Assembly: GCF_001701045.1 (NCBI RefSeq)
Contig: NZ_CP016757.1
Location: forward strand, 1,667,501 to 1,731,500
Length of the DNA stretch: 64,000 bases
Reading direction: 5' to 3'
DNA from: Cloacibacillus porcorum
GTDB lineage: Bacteria > Synergistota > Synergistia > Synergistales > Synergistaceae
A model generated the notes under the pieces. That model was not told the DNA's origin. It made no database searches and saw only the letters and a program-made list of their open reading frames with translations. Of the stretch, positions 1 through 8,760 are shown in pieces; position 1 is the first letter of the stretch, and each line of letters opens with the position of its first letter. Made by a program: the position numbers and the translations under genes.

Positions 1-1259
1 CCCTTGTCCAGGTCTACGAGGGAAGCAGCGGCATCGACGTCAATTCGACGGAGATCCGCTTCCTCGGAGACGTCCTTAAACTTCCCGTCTCGAAAGACAT
101 GCTCGGGCGTATATTCAACGGACGCGGAGACCCCATCGACGGCGGCGCCGCGATCATTCCCGAGGCCTATCTCGACGTAAACGGAAACCCGATGAACCCC
201 TTCTCGCGTGACTTCCCCTCGGAATTCATTCAGACGGGAGTCTCGACGATAGACGGTATGAACCCGCTCGTCCGCGGACAGAAGCTGCCCATATTCTCGG
301 GAAGCGGTATGCCGCACAACAAAATGGCGGCGCAGATCGCGCGCCAGGCGACGGTTATCAGCGGACACTCTGACTTCGCCGTCGTCTTCGCCGCGATGGG
401 TATCACCTTTGAAGAGGCCTCCTTCTTCATGGAGGACTTCCGTAAGACCGGCGCCCTCGAGCGTACAGTTATGTACGTCAACCTTGCGGACGACCCCGCG
501 ATCGAGCGTATCTCCACGCCGCGTCTCGCGCTGACCGCCGCGGAGTACCTCGCCTTTGAAAAGGGAATGCACGTCCTCGTCATCCTCACCGACCTTACGA
601 ACTACTGCGAAGCTCTGCGAGAGATCTCGGCGGCGCGTAAGGAAGTCCCCGGACGCCGCGGTTATCCCGGATACCTCTACACGGACCTTGCGACCATGTA
701 CGAGCGCGCCGGACGCCTTCGCGGCAAAAAGGGCTCGATCACGCAGATACCGATCCTCACGATGCCCGAAGACGACAAGACCCACCCGATCCCCGACCTT
801 ACGGGATACATAACGGAGGGGCAGATTATACTTGCGCGTACTCTGCACCGCAAGGGTATCTATCCGCCGGTCGACGTCATGCCTTCGCTTTCGCGTCTTA
901 AGGACAAGGGAATCGGCAAGGGCAAGACGCGCGAGGACCACGCGGACCTCATGAACCAGCTTTTCGCCGCCTACTCGCGCGGTAAAGAGGCCAAAGAACT
1001 TGCCGTCATCCTCGGCGAAGGCGCGCTCTCCGAAGAGGACAAGGCCTTCGCTAAGTTCGCCGACCAGTTTGAAGACCGCTATGTGCGTCAGGGTGAATAT
1101 GAGAACCGTACCATCGAAGATACGCTGCTGCTCGGCTGGGAGCTTCTCACCATCGTTCCCGTCCGCGAATTGAAGCGTGTGAGAGACGAATACATAGAGA
1201 AATACCTGAAGCCGCTCGTCGCCGCGCAAGAGGATCTCGAACAGCTGGCAAAGCCGTAG
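1..1259 (+). CDS. atpB: V-type ATP synthase subunit B (5' end missing)
   Basis: Non-catalytic nucleotide-binding B subunit of the membrane-bound V/A-type ATPase, which couples ATP turnover to H+ or Na+ transport. The reading frame (codons starting at base 3) is already open at the window edge, so the gene begins upstream. The first visible residues [12 protein letters not shown] and [16 protein letters not shown] are typical of subunit B. The altered P-loop region FSGSGMPHN lies near base 300, and the family motif ending in [19 protein letters not shown] near 885-940. The stop is at 1257-1259, with subunit D 16 bases downstream, as in ntpABD operons. The first in-frame ATG (99) is internal, not the start. 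V-type rather than F-type ATPase is one of the taxonomic clues. The family is certain; the symbol follows bacterial V-ATPase naming (also ntpB) and must not be confused with F-type atpB. Confidence 0.96.
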   Translation, partial: LVQVYEGSSGIDVNSTEIRFLGDVLKLPVSKDMLGRIFNGRGDPIDGGAAIIPEAYLDVNGNPMNPFSRDFPSEFIQTGVSTIDGMNPLVRGQKLPIFSGSGMPHNKMAAQIARQATVISGHSDFAVVFAAMGITFEEASFFMEDFRKTGALERTVMYVNLADDPAIERISTPRLALTAAEYLAFEKGMHVLVILTDLTNYCEALREISAARKEVPGRRGYPGYLYTDLATMYERAGRLRGKKGSITQIPILTMPEDDKTHPIPDLTGYITEGQIILARTLHRKGIYPPVDVMPSLSRLKDKGIGKGKTREDHADLMNQLFAAYSRGKEAKELAVILGEGALSEEDKAFAKFADQFEDRYVRQGEYENRTIEDTLLLGWELLTIVPVRELKRVRDEYIEKYLKPLVAAQEDLEQLAKP

Positions 1260-1275
1260 GAAGGGGTGACCTCTG

Positions 1276-1902
1276 ATGGCAAAGGCGCTTAATGTCAACC
1301 CCAATAGAATGGAGCTCTCGAGGCTCAAAAGGCTGCTCGTCGTCGCCAAGAGGGGACACAAGCTGCTCAAGGACAAGCAGGACGCCCTCGTAAAGGAATT
1401 CCTTGTCCGCGCGCGAGCCGTCTACGAGCTGCGCCAAGAGGTAGAGAGAGAGCTCAACGACTGCTACGGAGGCTTTCTCATGGCCCGCGCGCAGACGCTG
1501 CCGCAGATGCTGGAACAGACGCTGATGGCCGCCGGCGGCGACCTTCGGGTCGAGGTCGAGTACAAAAACGTGATGAGCGTACGCGTTCCGGAATATGTGC
1601 TTCCCGAACAGCGCGCCGAGCTTGGCTACGGCCTCGCGACATCGCCGGGCAGCCTCGACGTGGCACTTGAGAAGTTCCTCAAAGTGATGCCGAAGCTCGT
1701 CCACCTTGCGGCGGAGGAGAAGGCGGTGCGCTCGATGGCCCTCGAGATCGAGAGGACACGGCGCAGGGTCAACGCCCTGGAGCACGTCATGATCCCCTCC
1801 TACACCGAGGCGATCCGCTCCATCTCCATGAAGCTCGAAGAGATGGAACGCTCGACGCTGAGCAGGCTGATGGTCATCAAGGAGATTGTCAGGAACCACT
1901 AA
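1276..1902 (+). CDS. atpD: V-type ATP synthase subunit D
   Basis: Central stalk subunit that forms the rotor axle of the V/A-type ATPase. The 208 residues match the usual family length. The protein begins with NPNRMELSRLKRLL, the signature of the V-ATPase D/NtpD family, and is largely helical with heptad-like stretches at both ends, as expected for the coiled-coil axle. A good ribosome site (AAGGGGTGA) precedes the ATG, 16 bases after the subunit B stop, so the two are one transcript. It is the last gene of the operon: a strong hairpin with a T run follows 28 bases after the stop. No oddities seen. Confidence 0.95.
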   Translation: MAKALNVNPNRMELSRLKRLLVVAKRGHKLLKDKQDALVKEFLVRARAVYELRQEVERELNDCYGGFLMARAQTLPQMLEQTLMAAGGDLRVEVEYKNVMSVRVPEYVLPEQRAELGYGLATSPGSLDVALEKFLKVMPKLVHLAAEEKAVRSMALEIERTRRRVNALEHVMIPSYTEAIRSISMKLEEMERSTLSRLMVIKEIVRNH

Positions 1903-1929
1903 CGGCCTTCTGACAAAAGATAAAATGCG

Positions 1930-1957
1930 GTGCGTCCATTGGACGCACTGTTTTTTA
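1930..1957 (+). terminator. Rho-independent terminator of V-ATPase operon
   Basis: Perfect 8-bp stem (GTGCGTCC / GGACGCAC) with a 3-base loop, followed by TG and six T. It lies just after the atpD stop and insulates the V-ATPase operon from the aldo/keto reductase gene. Confidence 0.88.
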
Positions 1958-1997
1958 TTTTTAGATTATAATAACAAAGAGATTACGAGAGAAAGCG

Positions 1998-3104
1998 GTG
2001 AAAAATATGGAATATATCGATTTTGGCAAAACTGGAATGAGGGTGTCGCGCTTTGGCCTCGGCTGTATGAGGTTCCCCGAGGATGAATCTGAGGCCGTCG
2101 GCATTATACGCTGCGCCATCGACAACGGCGTAAATTATCTTGATACGGCTTATATTTATCCGGGAAGCGAGGAGATCGTCGGTAAAGCGCTTATGGGCGG
2201 TTACCGTGACAAGACCTACCTGGTGACGAAATGTCCCGTGATCCACGTCAGCAAATACGAAGATATGGAAAAATTCCTCGACGAAGAGCTGCTGCGTCTA
2301 AAGACCGATTACCTGGACATCTACATGCTGCACAACCTCAGCCCCGGAGTCTGGAAAAAAGTTAAGGAGCTGGACGGCTTTAAGTTCCTTGAGGAGATGC
2401 AGAAGAAGGGCAAGATACTGCACAAGGGCTTTTCCATCCACAATACATTTGAGGCCTTCAAAGAGGCCGTTGACATGTATAACTGGGATATGGCGCAGAT
2501 ACAGCTCAATATCCTTGACGAAAAACCGCAGGCGGGCGGCACCGAGGGGCTGAAATACGCCGCCTCGCGCGGGTTGCCGGTTACGATAATGGAGCCGCTG
2601 CGCGGCGGTTCACTTATCGCCGACCTTTCACCGGAGGCCAAGTCGCTGATCGAAGATTTCCCCGTCAAACGTTCGCTCGCCGAATGGGCATTCCGCTGGC
2701 TTTACAACAAGCCGGAGGTCTCCGTCATCCTCAGCGGCGTTTCGACGATGGAGCAGCTCAAGGATAACCTGCGCATATTTGAGGACACCGCCGCCGGAGT
2801 AATGACGGAGGCGGAAGAGGAGCTTATCACTAAACTGCGTGAGACCTTTGAGATGCAGAAACGTATCGGCTGCACGGACTGCAAATACTGCCTGCCCTGT
2901 CCGAAGACGGTGCTCATCCCCAGCGTCTTTTCTTATTACAACAAATATATGCTGACCGGAGACGAATCGCTCAAAGAGGCTTACCGTGCGGGACAGAGAA
3001 AGGCCGATAAATGCGTTTCCTGTCATCTATGTGAGAAGCATTGTCCGCAGGGGCTGAAGATCGCGGAGCTGCTCAAAGAGGCCCACGCGGTACTCGAGGG
3101 ATAA
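1998..3104 (+). CDS. Aldo/keto reductase with C-terminal 4Fe-4S ferredoxin-like domain
   Basis: NAD(P)H-dependent oxidoreductase of the COG1453-like branch of the aldo/keto reductases; substrate unknown. Residues 1-270 form the TIM-barrel domain: LGLGCMRF-type start (here FGLGCMRFP), catalytic-type Asp and Tyr in LDTAYIYPGSE, Lys in VTKCP and His in YMLHNL. The C-terminal 90 residues carry two cysteine clusters, CTDCKYCLPCP and CVSCHLCEKHCPQG, which would bind 4Fe-4S clusters, so electrons may pass from or to ferredoxin. The start could be GTG at 1998 or ATG at 2007; GTG is used because of the purine-rich GAGAGAAAGCGG in front. It appears monocistronic, between the V-ATPase terminator and the rnpB promoter. 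Confidence 0.88.
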   Translation: MKNMEYIDFGKTGMRVSRFGLGCMRFPEDESEAVGIIRCAIDNGVNYLDTAYIYPGSEEIVGKALMGGYRDKTYLVTKCPVIHVSKYEDMEKFLDEELLRLKTDYLDIYMLHNLSPGVWKKVKELDGFKFLEEMQKKGKILHKGFSIHNTFEAFKEAVDMYNWDMAQIQLNILDEKPQAGGTEGLKYAASRGLPVTIMEPLRGGSLIADLSPEAKSLIEDFPVKRSLAEWAFRWLYNKPEVSVILSGVSTMEQLKDNLRIFEDTAAGVMTEAEEELITKLRETFEMQKRIGCTDCKYCLPCPKTVLIPSVFSYYNKYMLTGDESLKEAYRAGQRKADKCVSCHLCEKHCPQGLKIAELLKEAHAVLEG

Positions 3105-3114
3105 CGCGGAGGTA

Positions 3115-3147
3115 TTGACCTCTTTACCCTTTAGATTATGCTATAAT
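3115..3147 (+). promoter_or_regulatory. Putative promoter of rnpB
   Basis: An exact TATAAT (3142-3147) preceded by TGC forms an extended -10 element 7 bases before the predicted RNA 5' end. A TTGACC at 3115-3120 could act as -35, but its 21-base spacer is longer than usual, so the extended -10 probably carries most of the activity. Confidence 0.6.
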
Positions 3148-3154
3148 AGCCACT

Positions 3155-3503
3155 CGGAGTATCTAATCCAGCCGCCGGCGCATCGCGCGGGAGGAAAGTC
3201 CGGGCTCCAAAGGGCAGGATGCAGGAGAAATTCCTGCGGGTGCGAACCCAGGGAAAGTGCCGCAGAAAAGCAAACCGCCGCGGCGACGCGGTAAGGGTGA
3301 AAAGGCGGGGTAAGAGCCCACCGGCCGTCAGGGGAACCTGCGGGCCTGGCAAACCCCATCCGGAGCAAGGTCGAATAGGGAAGGCTGAGGCGGCCCGCTG
3401 ACTTCCGGGTACGACCGCTCATTCCCGTATGCAAGTACGGGGTTAGATAAATGGCTGGAGGGAGCGCAAGCTCTTTACAAAACCCGGCTTACTGGGTGCT
3501 CCG
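3155..3503 (+). ncRNA. rnpB: RNase P RNA (class A)
   Basis: Catalytic RNA of ribonuclease P, which removes 5' leaders from tRNA precursors. It is recognised by the conserved GAGGAAAGTCCGGGCTCC block near 3190-3207, the CAGGGAAAGTGCC block near 3248, the GGTAAGAGCCCACCG block near 3308, the AGGTCGAATAGGGAAGGCTGAG stretch (split here to its ends, about 3368-3390), and the 3' block GGCTTACTGGGTGCTCCG. The P1 helix can be drawn between CGGAG (3155-3159) and CTCCG (3499-3503), which sets the ends. Length and block order fit the bacterial A type. Short ORFs across this region are not genes. Confidence 0.95.
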
Positions 3504-3505
3504 TA

Positions 3506-3548
3506 CGGCGCCGCGGCCTGCGTTCGCAGCCGCGGCGCCGTTGTCTTT
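3506..3548 (+). terminator. Strong hairpin terminator after rnpB
   Basis: A very stable G+C-rich inverted repeat: CGGCGCCGCGGC at 3506-3517 pairs with GCCGCGGCGCCG at 3529-3540, with a further CTGCG/CGCAG inner helix, followed by TTGTCTTTG. It starts 3 bases after the predicted rnpB 3' end. Confidence 0.8.
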
Positions 3549-3738
3549 GTGTATCCGCTGCTGTTATGCAGAGTCTTACAAGCGGCAAAGACGGGCGGAA
3601 AACATAACTAATTTTCGGGCCTCAGCTTGGAAACCGTCGCGCCGTCTGTGTGGCGGAGAGCTAAGCGGACGCTGCCGCCGCTCCGCGATACAAATGCAGG
3701 CCGGATATGAAGGCAAAGAGACCTGGTTCCGGCATTTT

Positions 3739-5067
3739 TTATAGAGACACGGAAATTCCGTTCATGGCTTTTCGCTGACGTTTTTCTTCGCAGCCTTTTA
3801 TCGCCGAAGTTATCAGCGATTCAGGGTCCGTGCCTTCCTCCGGACAACGGACAAAATACCAGTCGGCGTGGATATATTCCCTGTTTTCTTTGATCCTTGT
3901 CTTCCAAAGCAGCTCCAGGGATATCCCTCTCGCGATATCTCCCGCCTCTTTCATTTCCATTTTTTCAAATATCGCCACCGCATAGCTTGCTTCGCCCATT
4001 CTGGCGGTAATGTGAGGACTATATATATAATCCCGAAGACAGCGCATTGCGTGCTCGGCATATTCGTTCCTCTGCTTTTCGTCCATAATGCGGGCAAGCC
4101 GGATATATTCATCCATGGCAAAATAAATGATCGTATATTCATTTTTACCGCGGGCGGCGAGCCGCTTTAGCTCTTCCAGAAAGCCGCCGCGGTTCAAAAA
4201 GCCCGTCTCATGATCAAAACTTAATATGGAGGATATTTGCCTGCGCTGTTTTAGCGTGATGTGGGATAAAACTATACAGCCTGACAACAATATGATGACA
4301 AACGCACCGCCGCCAAAGAGCAGCAGCCTGCCGCGCAGCGAAATCCATCCGCCAATAGGCCTGATCATCAGCGTCCATTCCGTCGGCATGTAAAAGGTAC
4401 ACCTTTCAGCGTCAGATAGGTCTATATGCGGATCGGAGGCTTCGACGACCTCTTTGCTCCCATCCTGCGGAGAGACCCGCCAAAGCTCATACTCATAGCC
4501 GCTTTGCCGCAGATAGGCCATATTCAGCTCTTTTAAGACATAGTCAGCTTTAGCGGCGACAACGACCTCTCCTAAATAGCGCTCGTCCTCAAACATGGGA
4601 TTAATAAAGAGGAAGCTGTTTCCTTTGTCCTCTAGATCGACAAGTCCTCCGACAAAGGGGCCGCGAATTAGACGCGACAGGCTAAATACATAGGGATATT
4701 CCCGCAGCTGCCGCCCGATCTCTTCTGTAAACTTGCCTTTTGGCCAGATACTCACGACCTTATTGTCCGTCACAAGATAGGCGCAAATAACAGCCTCTTT
4801 TTTGAGTATTTTATCCGCGTACCGCAGAAAAAGGGCGGAGTCCGACGGCGCCCTCTTCATCATCTCCGCCAGATCCACAGCCTTATTCATGCCGCCAAAA
4901 AGCGTCTCCTGCAGATTCCGGCGCGTCAGCTCCAAGACTACGCGCGCGTTTGCCCGGCGAAAATTTTCAAAGCTGTGGCCAAGCCAGACAAGAAGCGCCA
5001 CTGACGCAAACAGGGAAATGGCCGCGGCGCAAAAGACAAACCACGCGCGGTATTTATCATACCTCAC
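3739..5067 (-). CDS. Membrane sensor protein with degenerate GGDEF domain
   Basis: Predicted inner-membrane signalling protein. The order is: membrane segment about residues 8-28, extracytoplasmic sensor domain (about 30-245, Cache/CHASE-like by size and position), second membrane segment about 246-268, then a GGDEF-like fold (about 280-440). The active-site loop that should read GGDEF is GEASY (about 357-361), so diguanylate cyclase activity is unlikely; it may be a partner or c-di-GMP/GTP sensor. The start is placed at GTG 5067: it has an AAAGGAG ribosome site 7 bases upstream and overlaps the upstream gene by only 11 bases, whereas the ATG at 5109 would overlap by 53. Translational coupling to the preceding intact GGDEF gene suggests the two act together. 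Confidence 0.8.
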   Translation of the reverse strand: MRYDKYRAWFVFCAAAISLFASVALLVWLGHSFENFRRANARVVLELTRRNLQETLFGGMNKAVDLAEMMKRAPSDSALFLRYADKILKKEAVICAYLVTDNKVVSIWPKGKFTEEIGRQLREYPYVFSLSRLIRGPFVGGLVDLEDKGNSFLFINPMFEDERYLGEVVVAAKADYVLKELNMAYLRQSGYEYELWRVSPQDGSKEVVEASDPHIDLSDAERCTFYMPTEWTLMIRPIGGWISLRGRLLLFGGGAFVIILLSGCIVLSHITLKQRRQISSILSFDHETGFLNRGGFLEELKRLAARGKNEYTIIYFAMDEYIRLARIMDEKQRNEYAEHAMRCLRDYIYSPHITARMGEASYAVAIFEKMEMKEAGDIARGISLELLWKTRIKENREYIHADWYFVRCPEEGTDPESLITSAIKGCEEKRQRKAMNGISVSL

Positions 5068-6619
5068 GGAAATTCTCCTTTGAGTAGATGTGATATGTGC
5101 CCTTTCCATGCTGTTTTACATAATAGAGAGCCTGATCCGCGCTGCTGACCAGATAGTCGAGCTCCGCCACGCTTTTGTACAGCGCTACGCCGATGCTGCA
5201 ATGGACCGTAACGTCTTCGCCGAATTCCGCCAGCGGGAAATGCAGCCGCGAGGCCAGCTCGTCCAGTACACGGCGAAGTTCGTCAACGTTTTTCAAGCCG
5301 GTCAGCAGCATGACAAATTCATCGCCGCCGTAGCGCCCGGTCAGCCCGTCAAATTTCTTTTCATATTCACGCAGTATATAGCCGATATTCTTGAGGGCGA
5401 GGTCTCCGGCTCCATGTCCGTAAGTATCGTTAAGTTTTTTCAAATCGTCCAGGTCTATAAAACAGAAAGCCGCGACATCTTCGCTGCCGACAAGGTTTTT
5501 CAAACGCCCGTTGACCTGGCTGACGAAGACGGAGCGCGTGACGACGCCTGTGAGGCTGTCTGAGAGGCCCTTGCCCGTCAGCTGCAGCACCTCGTTAAAA
5601 TCAAGGCTATGCGGATTTTTATCTAAGTACAGCTTTCTCTCAAGCATCTGCACCGACTGAATCAGCGAATCGACGGTCATCCGCTGGGAACGCATGTAAC
5701 GGCTTACGAACCACGCAAAGAGGACGAACGACAGAATGAAGATAATGACGGCCGGCATATCACCCATCAGCTGCGACCAGTAGACGCTCCAGAAATCTGT
5801 CGTCACGATTATGTTCCAGGAGGTATTTTCCACTGGAGAATAGACGGAATAATAGAGGTTAGGCAGGTGCATCGCCCAGAACCCGCCGTCTTTTCCGCCC
5901 AGCAGATCCGCCTCGATCTTATTCTTCGTATTGCCGAATAGCCTAAAATTTCCCAGATAGTCCAGATAGCTGTTTCCGTAACGCAATTTATCGGTGACGG
6001 ACATCATCTGATTACGCGAACCAAGCATTGTCGCTTCGACGCCGCTTCTTCGTGACGCGCCGACCAGCAGCCTCTGTATTTCATCAAAATAGATCGCGCA
6101 GAAGATGCTGCCGGAGATTTTTTCGTTCCAGTAGAGGGGGACCGCTACGGTATAATTGAGCGTCACACCGTCGGCTCCGGCGGCGAAGCTGTCAGTCACC
6201 TGTACTTTGCCGGTTGTGAACAGCCGCTGCATGTATTCGCGGCTGGCCAGGCTGGTGGCTCCCCTGGCGGAATATACGTTTATATTCTGGTCCACATAGC
6301 GGATCATCATATAGCCGAAATGTCTGTTGATTTGGTTTAGACTGTTCACTTTGTCCATATATGGAAGCGATGGATCACGGTACTGCTCTTGGGCGGCGCA
6401 GGATTCCAACAGCCGAATCGACTGTTTTATCCGGTATTCGATTTGCCATTTCGCGGCATTCATCGTCGTTTTCGACGTCCATTTCATCTCTTCGAAGCTG
6501 TGATATATACCTCCGACGATGAAGGTCAGAAGTATCAGTATGCAAAAAATGAGGTTGTATTTAAAGACGGGCTTGTACGATAATAGGAATTTTTCGCCTT
6601 TCCTCTCATCTGCTTTCAA
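5057..6619 (-). CDS. Membrane-anchored diguanylate cyclase (GGDEF)
   Basis: Predicted synthesis of cyclic di-GMP from two GTP at the inner membrane. Membrane segment about residues 17-37, a roughly 240-residue extracytoplasmic sensor region (dCache-like by size), second membrane segment about 283-302, short linker, then a GGDEF domain with intact DSLTGVVTRSVF start, FIDLDDLKKLNDTYGH metal-binding block and GRYGGDEFVML active site (about 428-438). No clear RxxD inhibitory site was noted upstream of GGDEF. The start is taken as TTG 6619, preceded by AGGAG at 8 bases. An ATG at 6748 would add 43 residues that do not look like a conserved or signal sequence. First gene of a two-gene minus-strand operon with a degenerate GGDEF partner. 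Confidence 0.85.
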   Translation of the reverse strand: MKADERKGEKFLLSYKPVFKYNLIFCILILLTFIVGGIYHSFEEMKWTSKTTMNAAKWQIEYRIKQSIRLLESCAAQEQYRDPSLPYMDKVNSLNQINRHFGYMMIRYVDQNINVYSARGATSLASREYMQRLFTTGKVQVTDSFAAGADGVTLNYTVAVPLYWNEKISGSIFCAIYFDEIQRLLVGASRRSGVEATMLGSRNQMMSVTDKLRYGNSYLDYLGNFRLFGNTKNKIEADLLGGKDGGFWAMHLPNLYYSVYSPVENTSWNIIVTTDFWSVYWSQLMGDMPAVIIFILSFVLFAWFVSRYMRSQRMTVDSLIQSVQMLERKLYLDKNPHSLDFNEVLQLTGKGLSDSLTGVVTRSVFVSQVNGRLKNLVGSEDVAAFCFIDLDDLKKLNDTYGHGAGDLALKNIGYILREYEKKFDGLTGRYGGDEFVMLLTGLKNVDELRRVLDELASRLHFPLAEFGEDVTVHCSIGVALYKSVAELDYLVSSADQALYYVKQHGKGTYHIYSKENFREV

Positions 6620-7207
6620 CTTATTCACTCCTGTCAACCGTTGAGTTACACCAACTGGCTGCCTATAACTTCGAACCATATCTGCAATAGTTTCTATTCT
6701 AACACCACCCATATGGTAAAGCAACATGCCGCATCCGGTCATAACCATCAGCTTTCCCCACGGCAGCCAGTATAAAATATCGTGCGGAACTGTTTTCGGG
6801 GCGACCTCATCGGTAAATACTTAGTAAGCTTGAACCGTATCATGTGTAAACGGCCGCGCGAATTAACGAAGTACGGGAACTTTCTCATTTGAGCTTCTCT
6901 ATAGTTTTTATTCAAAAAACACGCGGATAATTGGCGAAAACTGTTAAGGAAATGACATGGCTGGAACTCCTGTATTAAGGCGATTCAGCGCCGCCGCGTA
7001 TGTTTACCTCTGCCAGGATAAAAGAGTGGGTCTTTGCGGCGTGGAGCCGCTTGGACAACAAGATATTAATATTTTTTAATTGAATACGTAAAATTACCTA
7101 AAAAAAGCAAGAATAAAGGATTCTTTTGTATGCATACTTTTAGGCAATATTTGCTCTAAAGAGGTATAAAAAGTAGTTAAAATTCGCTTGCAGACTGTCT
7201 TTTCTAA

Positions 7208-7232
7208 ACAATGGGTCTATAGACCCTATTGT
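7208..7232. promoter_or_regulatory. Inverted repeat upstream of mraZ (possible operator)
   Basis: A perfect 14-bp palindrome GGGTCTATAGACCC (7213-7226) is flanked by ACAAT and ATTGT arms with a single unpaired T at 7227. No T run follows, so it is more like a protein-binding site than a terminator. Its regulator is unknown. Confidence 0.45.
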
Positions 7233-7280
7233 GTTCACCACTTTGGATTCCTTTGCGTTGCGGAATCAACTTTGAGAGTA

Positions 7281-7320
7281 TAAGGTGTTATAAAGTGGGA
7301 TAAAGTGGTAGAAAGTGGGT
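7281..7320 (+). promoter_or_regulatory. MraZ box array (autoregulatory operator)
   Basis: Four consecutive 10-base units in exact phase: TAAGGTGTTA, TAAAGTGGGA, TAAAGTGGTA, GAAAGTGGGT. MraZ is known to bind direct repeats with a TGGG core spaced one helical turn apart at its own promoter, so this is the expected site for autoregulation of the cell-wall cluster. The last unit also supplies the ribosome site (GGGTGA) of mraZ. A TATAAG at 7279-7284 with TTGCGG at 7258-7263 (15-base spacer) is a possible promoter overlapping the first box. Confidence 0.8.
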
Positions 7321-7329
7321 GAATTGTCG

Positions 7330-7791
7330 ATGCTAGTGGGAAGTTATAACCATAAACTGGACGGAAAAGGCAGAACGGTGCTTCCCGCTAAGTTCAGAGG
7401 CGAACTCGGTTCTACCGTTGTCGCGACTATAGGCATCGACCGCTGCATAGCCCTTTATCCCGTCCCGCGCTGGGAAGAGCTGCTTTTGAAGCTCAAAGAC
7501 CTCTCCTCGTTCAAGAAAAAGGCGCGCGATTTTCGCCGCGTGCTTCTTTCGATGGCGACGGAGCAGGAGATAGACGGCGCTGGCAGAATACTGATACCGC
7601 AGATTCTCCGCGATTACGCGGGTGCTAACACTGAAATTACGCTGATCGGCGCGGAGGATCATATGGAGATATGGGATACGGCGAAGTGGGAAGAGCATCG
7701 AGCAGAGGTGCTTCTTGATTTCAGTGATATGGCAGAGGAGCTTGACGACGCGGCGGACGCGCCGGCGGGCCTTCCTCATAAGGTAAGTTAA
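7330..7791 (+). CDS. mraZ: Transcriptional regulator MraZ
   Basis: DNA-binding regulator of the mra/dcw cluster; known MraZ proteins form ring-shaped oligomers and bind repeated TGGG boxes. It has two SpoVT/AbrB-like halves: YNHKLDGKGRTVLPAKFR near the N-terminus and EQEIDGAGRILIPQILRDYA in the second half. The start is taken at ATG 7330, giving MLVGSYNHKLD, close to the family N-terminus and 153 residues long. A GTG at 7315 lies inside the last MraZ box. First gene of the cluster, with a phased box array directly upstream; rsmH follows after 33 bases. Confidence 0.93.
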   Translation: MLVGSYNHKLDGKGRTVLPAKFRGELGSTVVATIGIDRCIALYPVPRWEELLLKLKDLSSFKKKARDFRRVLLSMATEQEIDGAGRILIPQILRDYAGANTEITLIGAEDHMEIWDTAKWEEHRAEVLLDFSDMAEELDDAADAPAGLPHKVS

Positions 7792-7824
7792 TATGTCCGT
7801 AAAAATGGACGGGAGCCGCGTACT

Positions 7825-8760
7825 ATGAGGGAACATCAGTCTGTAATGCTGAATGAAGTTTTAGATGCCGTCGGCGGCGAAACGAATGTCCGTACGGTGG
7901 TTGATGCGACGCTGGGTCTTGCTGGACACAGCATTGAGATTCTTAAAAGGCATCCCGAGGCCTTTCTTTACGGCTTCGACCAGGACGCCGAGGCCCGTGA
8001 GATCGCCGCGGAACGGCTCGCCCCCTTCGCGCCGCGCTTTGAGATAATCGCCGATAATTTTAGAAATATCGGCCTGCTTAAGGAAATAGACGGTTTTAGA
8101 GGAGCGGATGTGGTCCTCTTCGACCTCGGAGTTTCAAATTTACAGATTAGCGAGCCCGAACGCGGTTTTTCCTTTCAGTATGACGGCCCGCTTGATATGA
8201 GGATGGATGCCGGCGACGAAGAGTCCTCTCATCCGAAGGCTGAGGAGGTACTGCGTACCGCCGGCGTCAAAGAATTGACGGAGATTTTTCGGGACTACGG
8301 CGAGGAGCGCTACGCCTTTCAGATCGCTAAGGGAATTGTCCGTCACCGCGAACACGGCGGCGAGCTGCACAGCACGACGGAGCTTGTAGAACTTATAAGG
8401 AAGATACTTCCCGCTCCCGTGCAGCGCAAGATGGGCGGCCACCCGGCGAGAAAGGTCTTTCAGGCCCTGAGGATCGCCGTCAACGACGAGATGAACGCCC
8501 TCAGCGAGGCGTTGGACGGAGCGGCGGCGTTGCTGAATCCCGCGGGAAAGATAATCGTCATCTCCTATCACTCGCTGGAGGACCGCATGGTAAAGCACCG
8601 CTTCCGTAAATGGAAGGAAGAGGAGTTGGGGGAGCCGAATCCGCGCAAGGCTCTTTTGCCGGCCGAGGATGAGGTTGAGGCAAATTATAAGTCGCGCAGC
8701 GCAAAGCTCAGGATATTTGAGAAGTATGAAGAAGACGAGAAAGTGGAGGATGAATTTTAA
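7825..8760 (+). CDS. rsmH: 16S rRNA (cytosine(1402)-N(4))-methyltransferase
   Basis: SAM-dependent methyltransferase that modifies C1402 of 16S rRNA in the decoding centre. The protein starts MREHQSVMLNEVLDAV, the RsmH signature; DATLGLAGHS is the SAM-binding loop (the usual DxTxGxGGHS with Leu-Ala in place of GxG positions), and the C-terminal half has GGHPARKVFQALRIAVNDE and ISYHSLEDRMVK, both family hallmarks. 311 residues is normal. It sits between mraZ and ftsL in the standard order, and its stop overlaps the ftsL ATG by one base (TAATG), so the two are translationally coupled. Confidence 0.96.
   Translation: MREHQSVMLNEVLDAVGGETNVRTVVDATLGLAGHSIEILKRHPEAFLYGFDQDAEAREIAAERLAPFAPRFEIIADNFRNIGLLKEIDGFRGADVVLFDLGVSNLQISEPERGFSFQYDGPLDMRMDAGDEESSHPKAEEVLRTAGVKELTEIFRDYGEERYAFQIAKGIVRHREHGGELHSTTELVELIRKILPAPVQRKMGGHPARKVFQALRIAVNDEMNALSEALDGAAALLNPAGKIIVISYHSLEDRMVKHRFRKWKEEELGEPNPRKALLPAEDEVEANYKSRSAKLRIFEKYEEDEKVEDEF

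Larger units (their letters stand above)
6620..7329. other. Intergenic region between GGDEF operon and mraZ
   Basis: About 700 bases holding the upstream regions of two divergent operons. It becomes AT-rich from about 7060. I see no convincing gene or RNA. It contains an inverted repeat (7208-7232) and the MraZ box array (7281-7320), listed separately. Confidence 0.6.

Noticed and set aside
3451-3744. 97-codon frame over the 3' end of rnpB
   Set aside because: It overlaps a structural RNA and its terminator.
6980-7060. Possible c-di-GMP (GEMM-like) riboswitch near the GGDEF operon
   Set aside because: Words resembling GAGTGGG and a TTTGCGG block are present, but the conserved GGGCAAACC and GCAAAGCC parts are missing and the strand faces away from the GGDEF genes.
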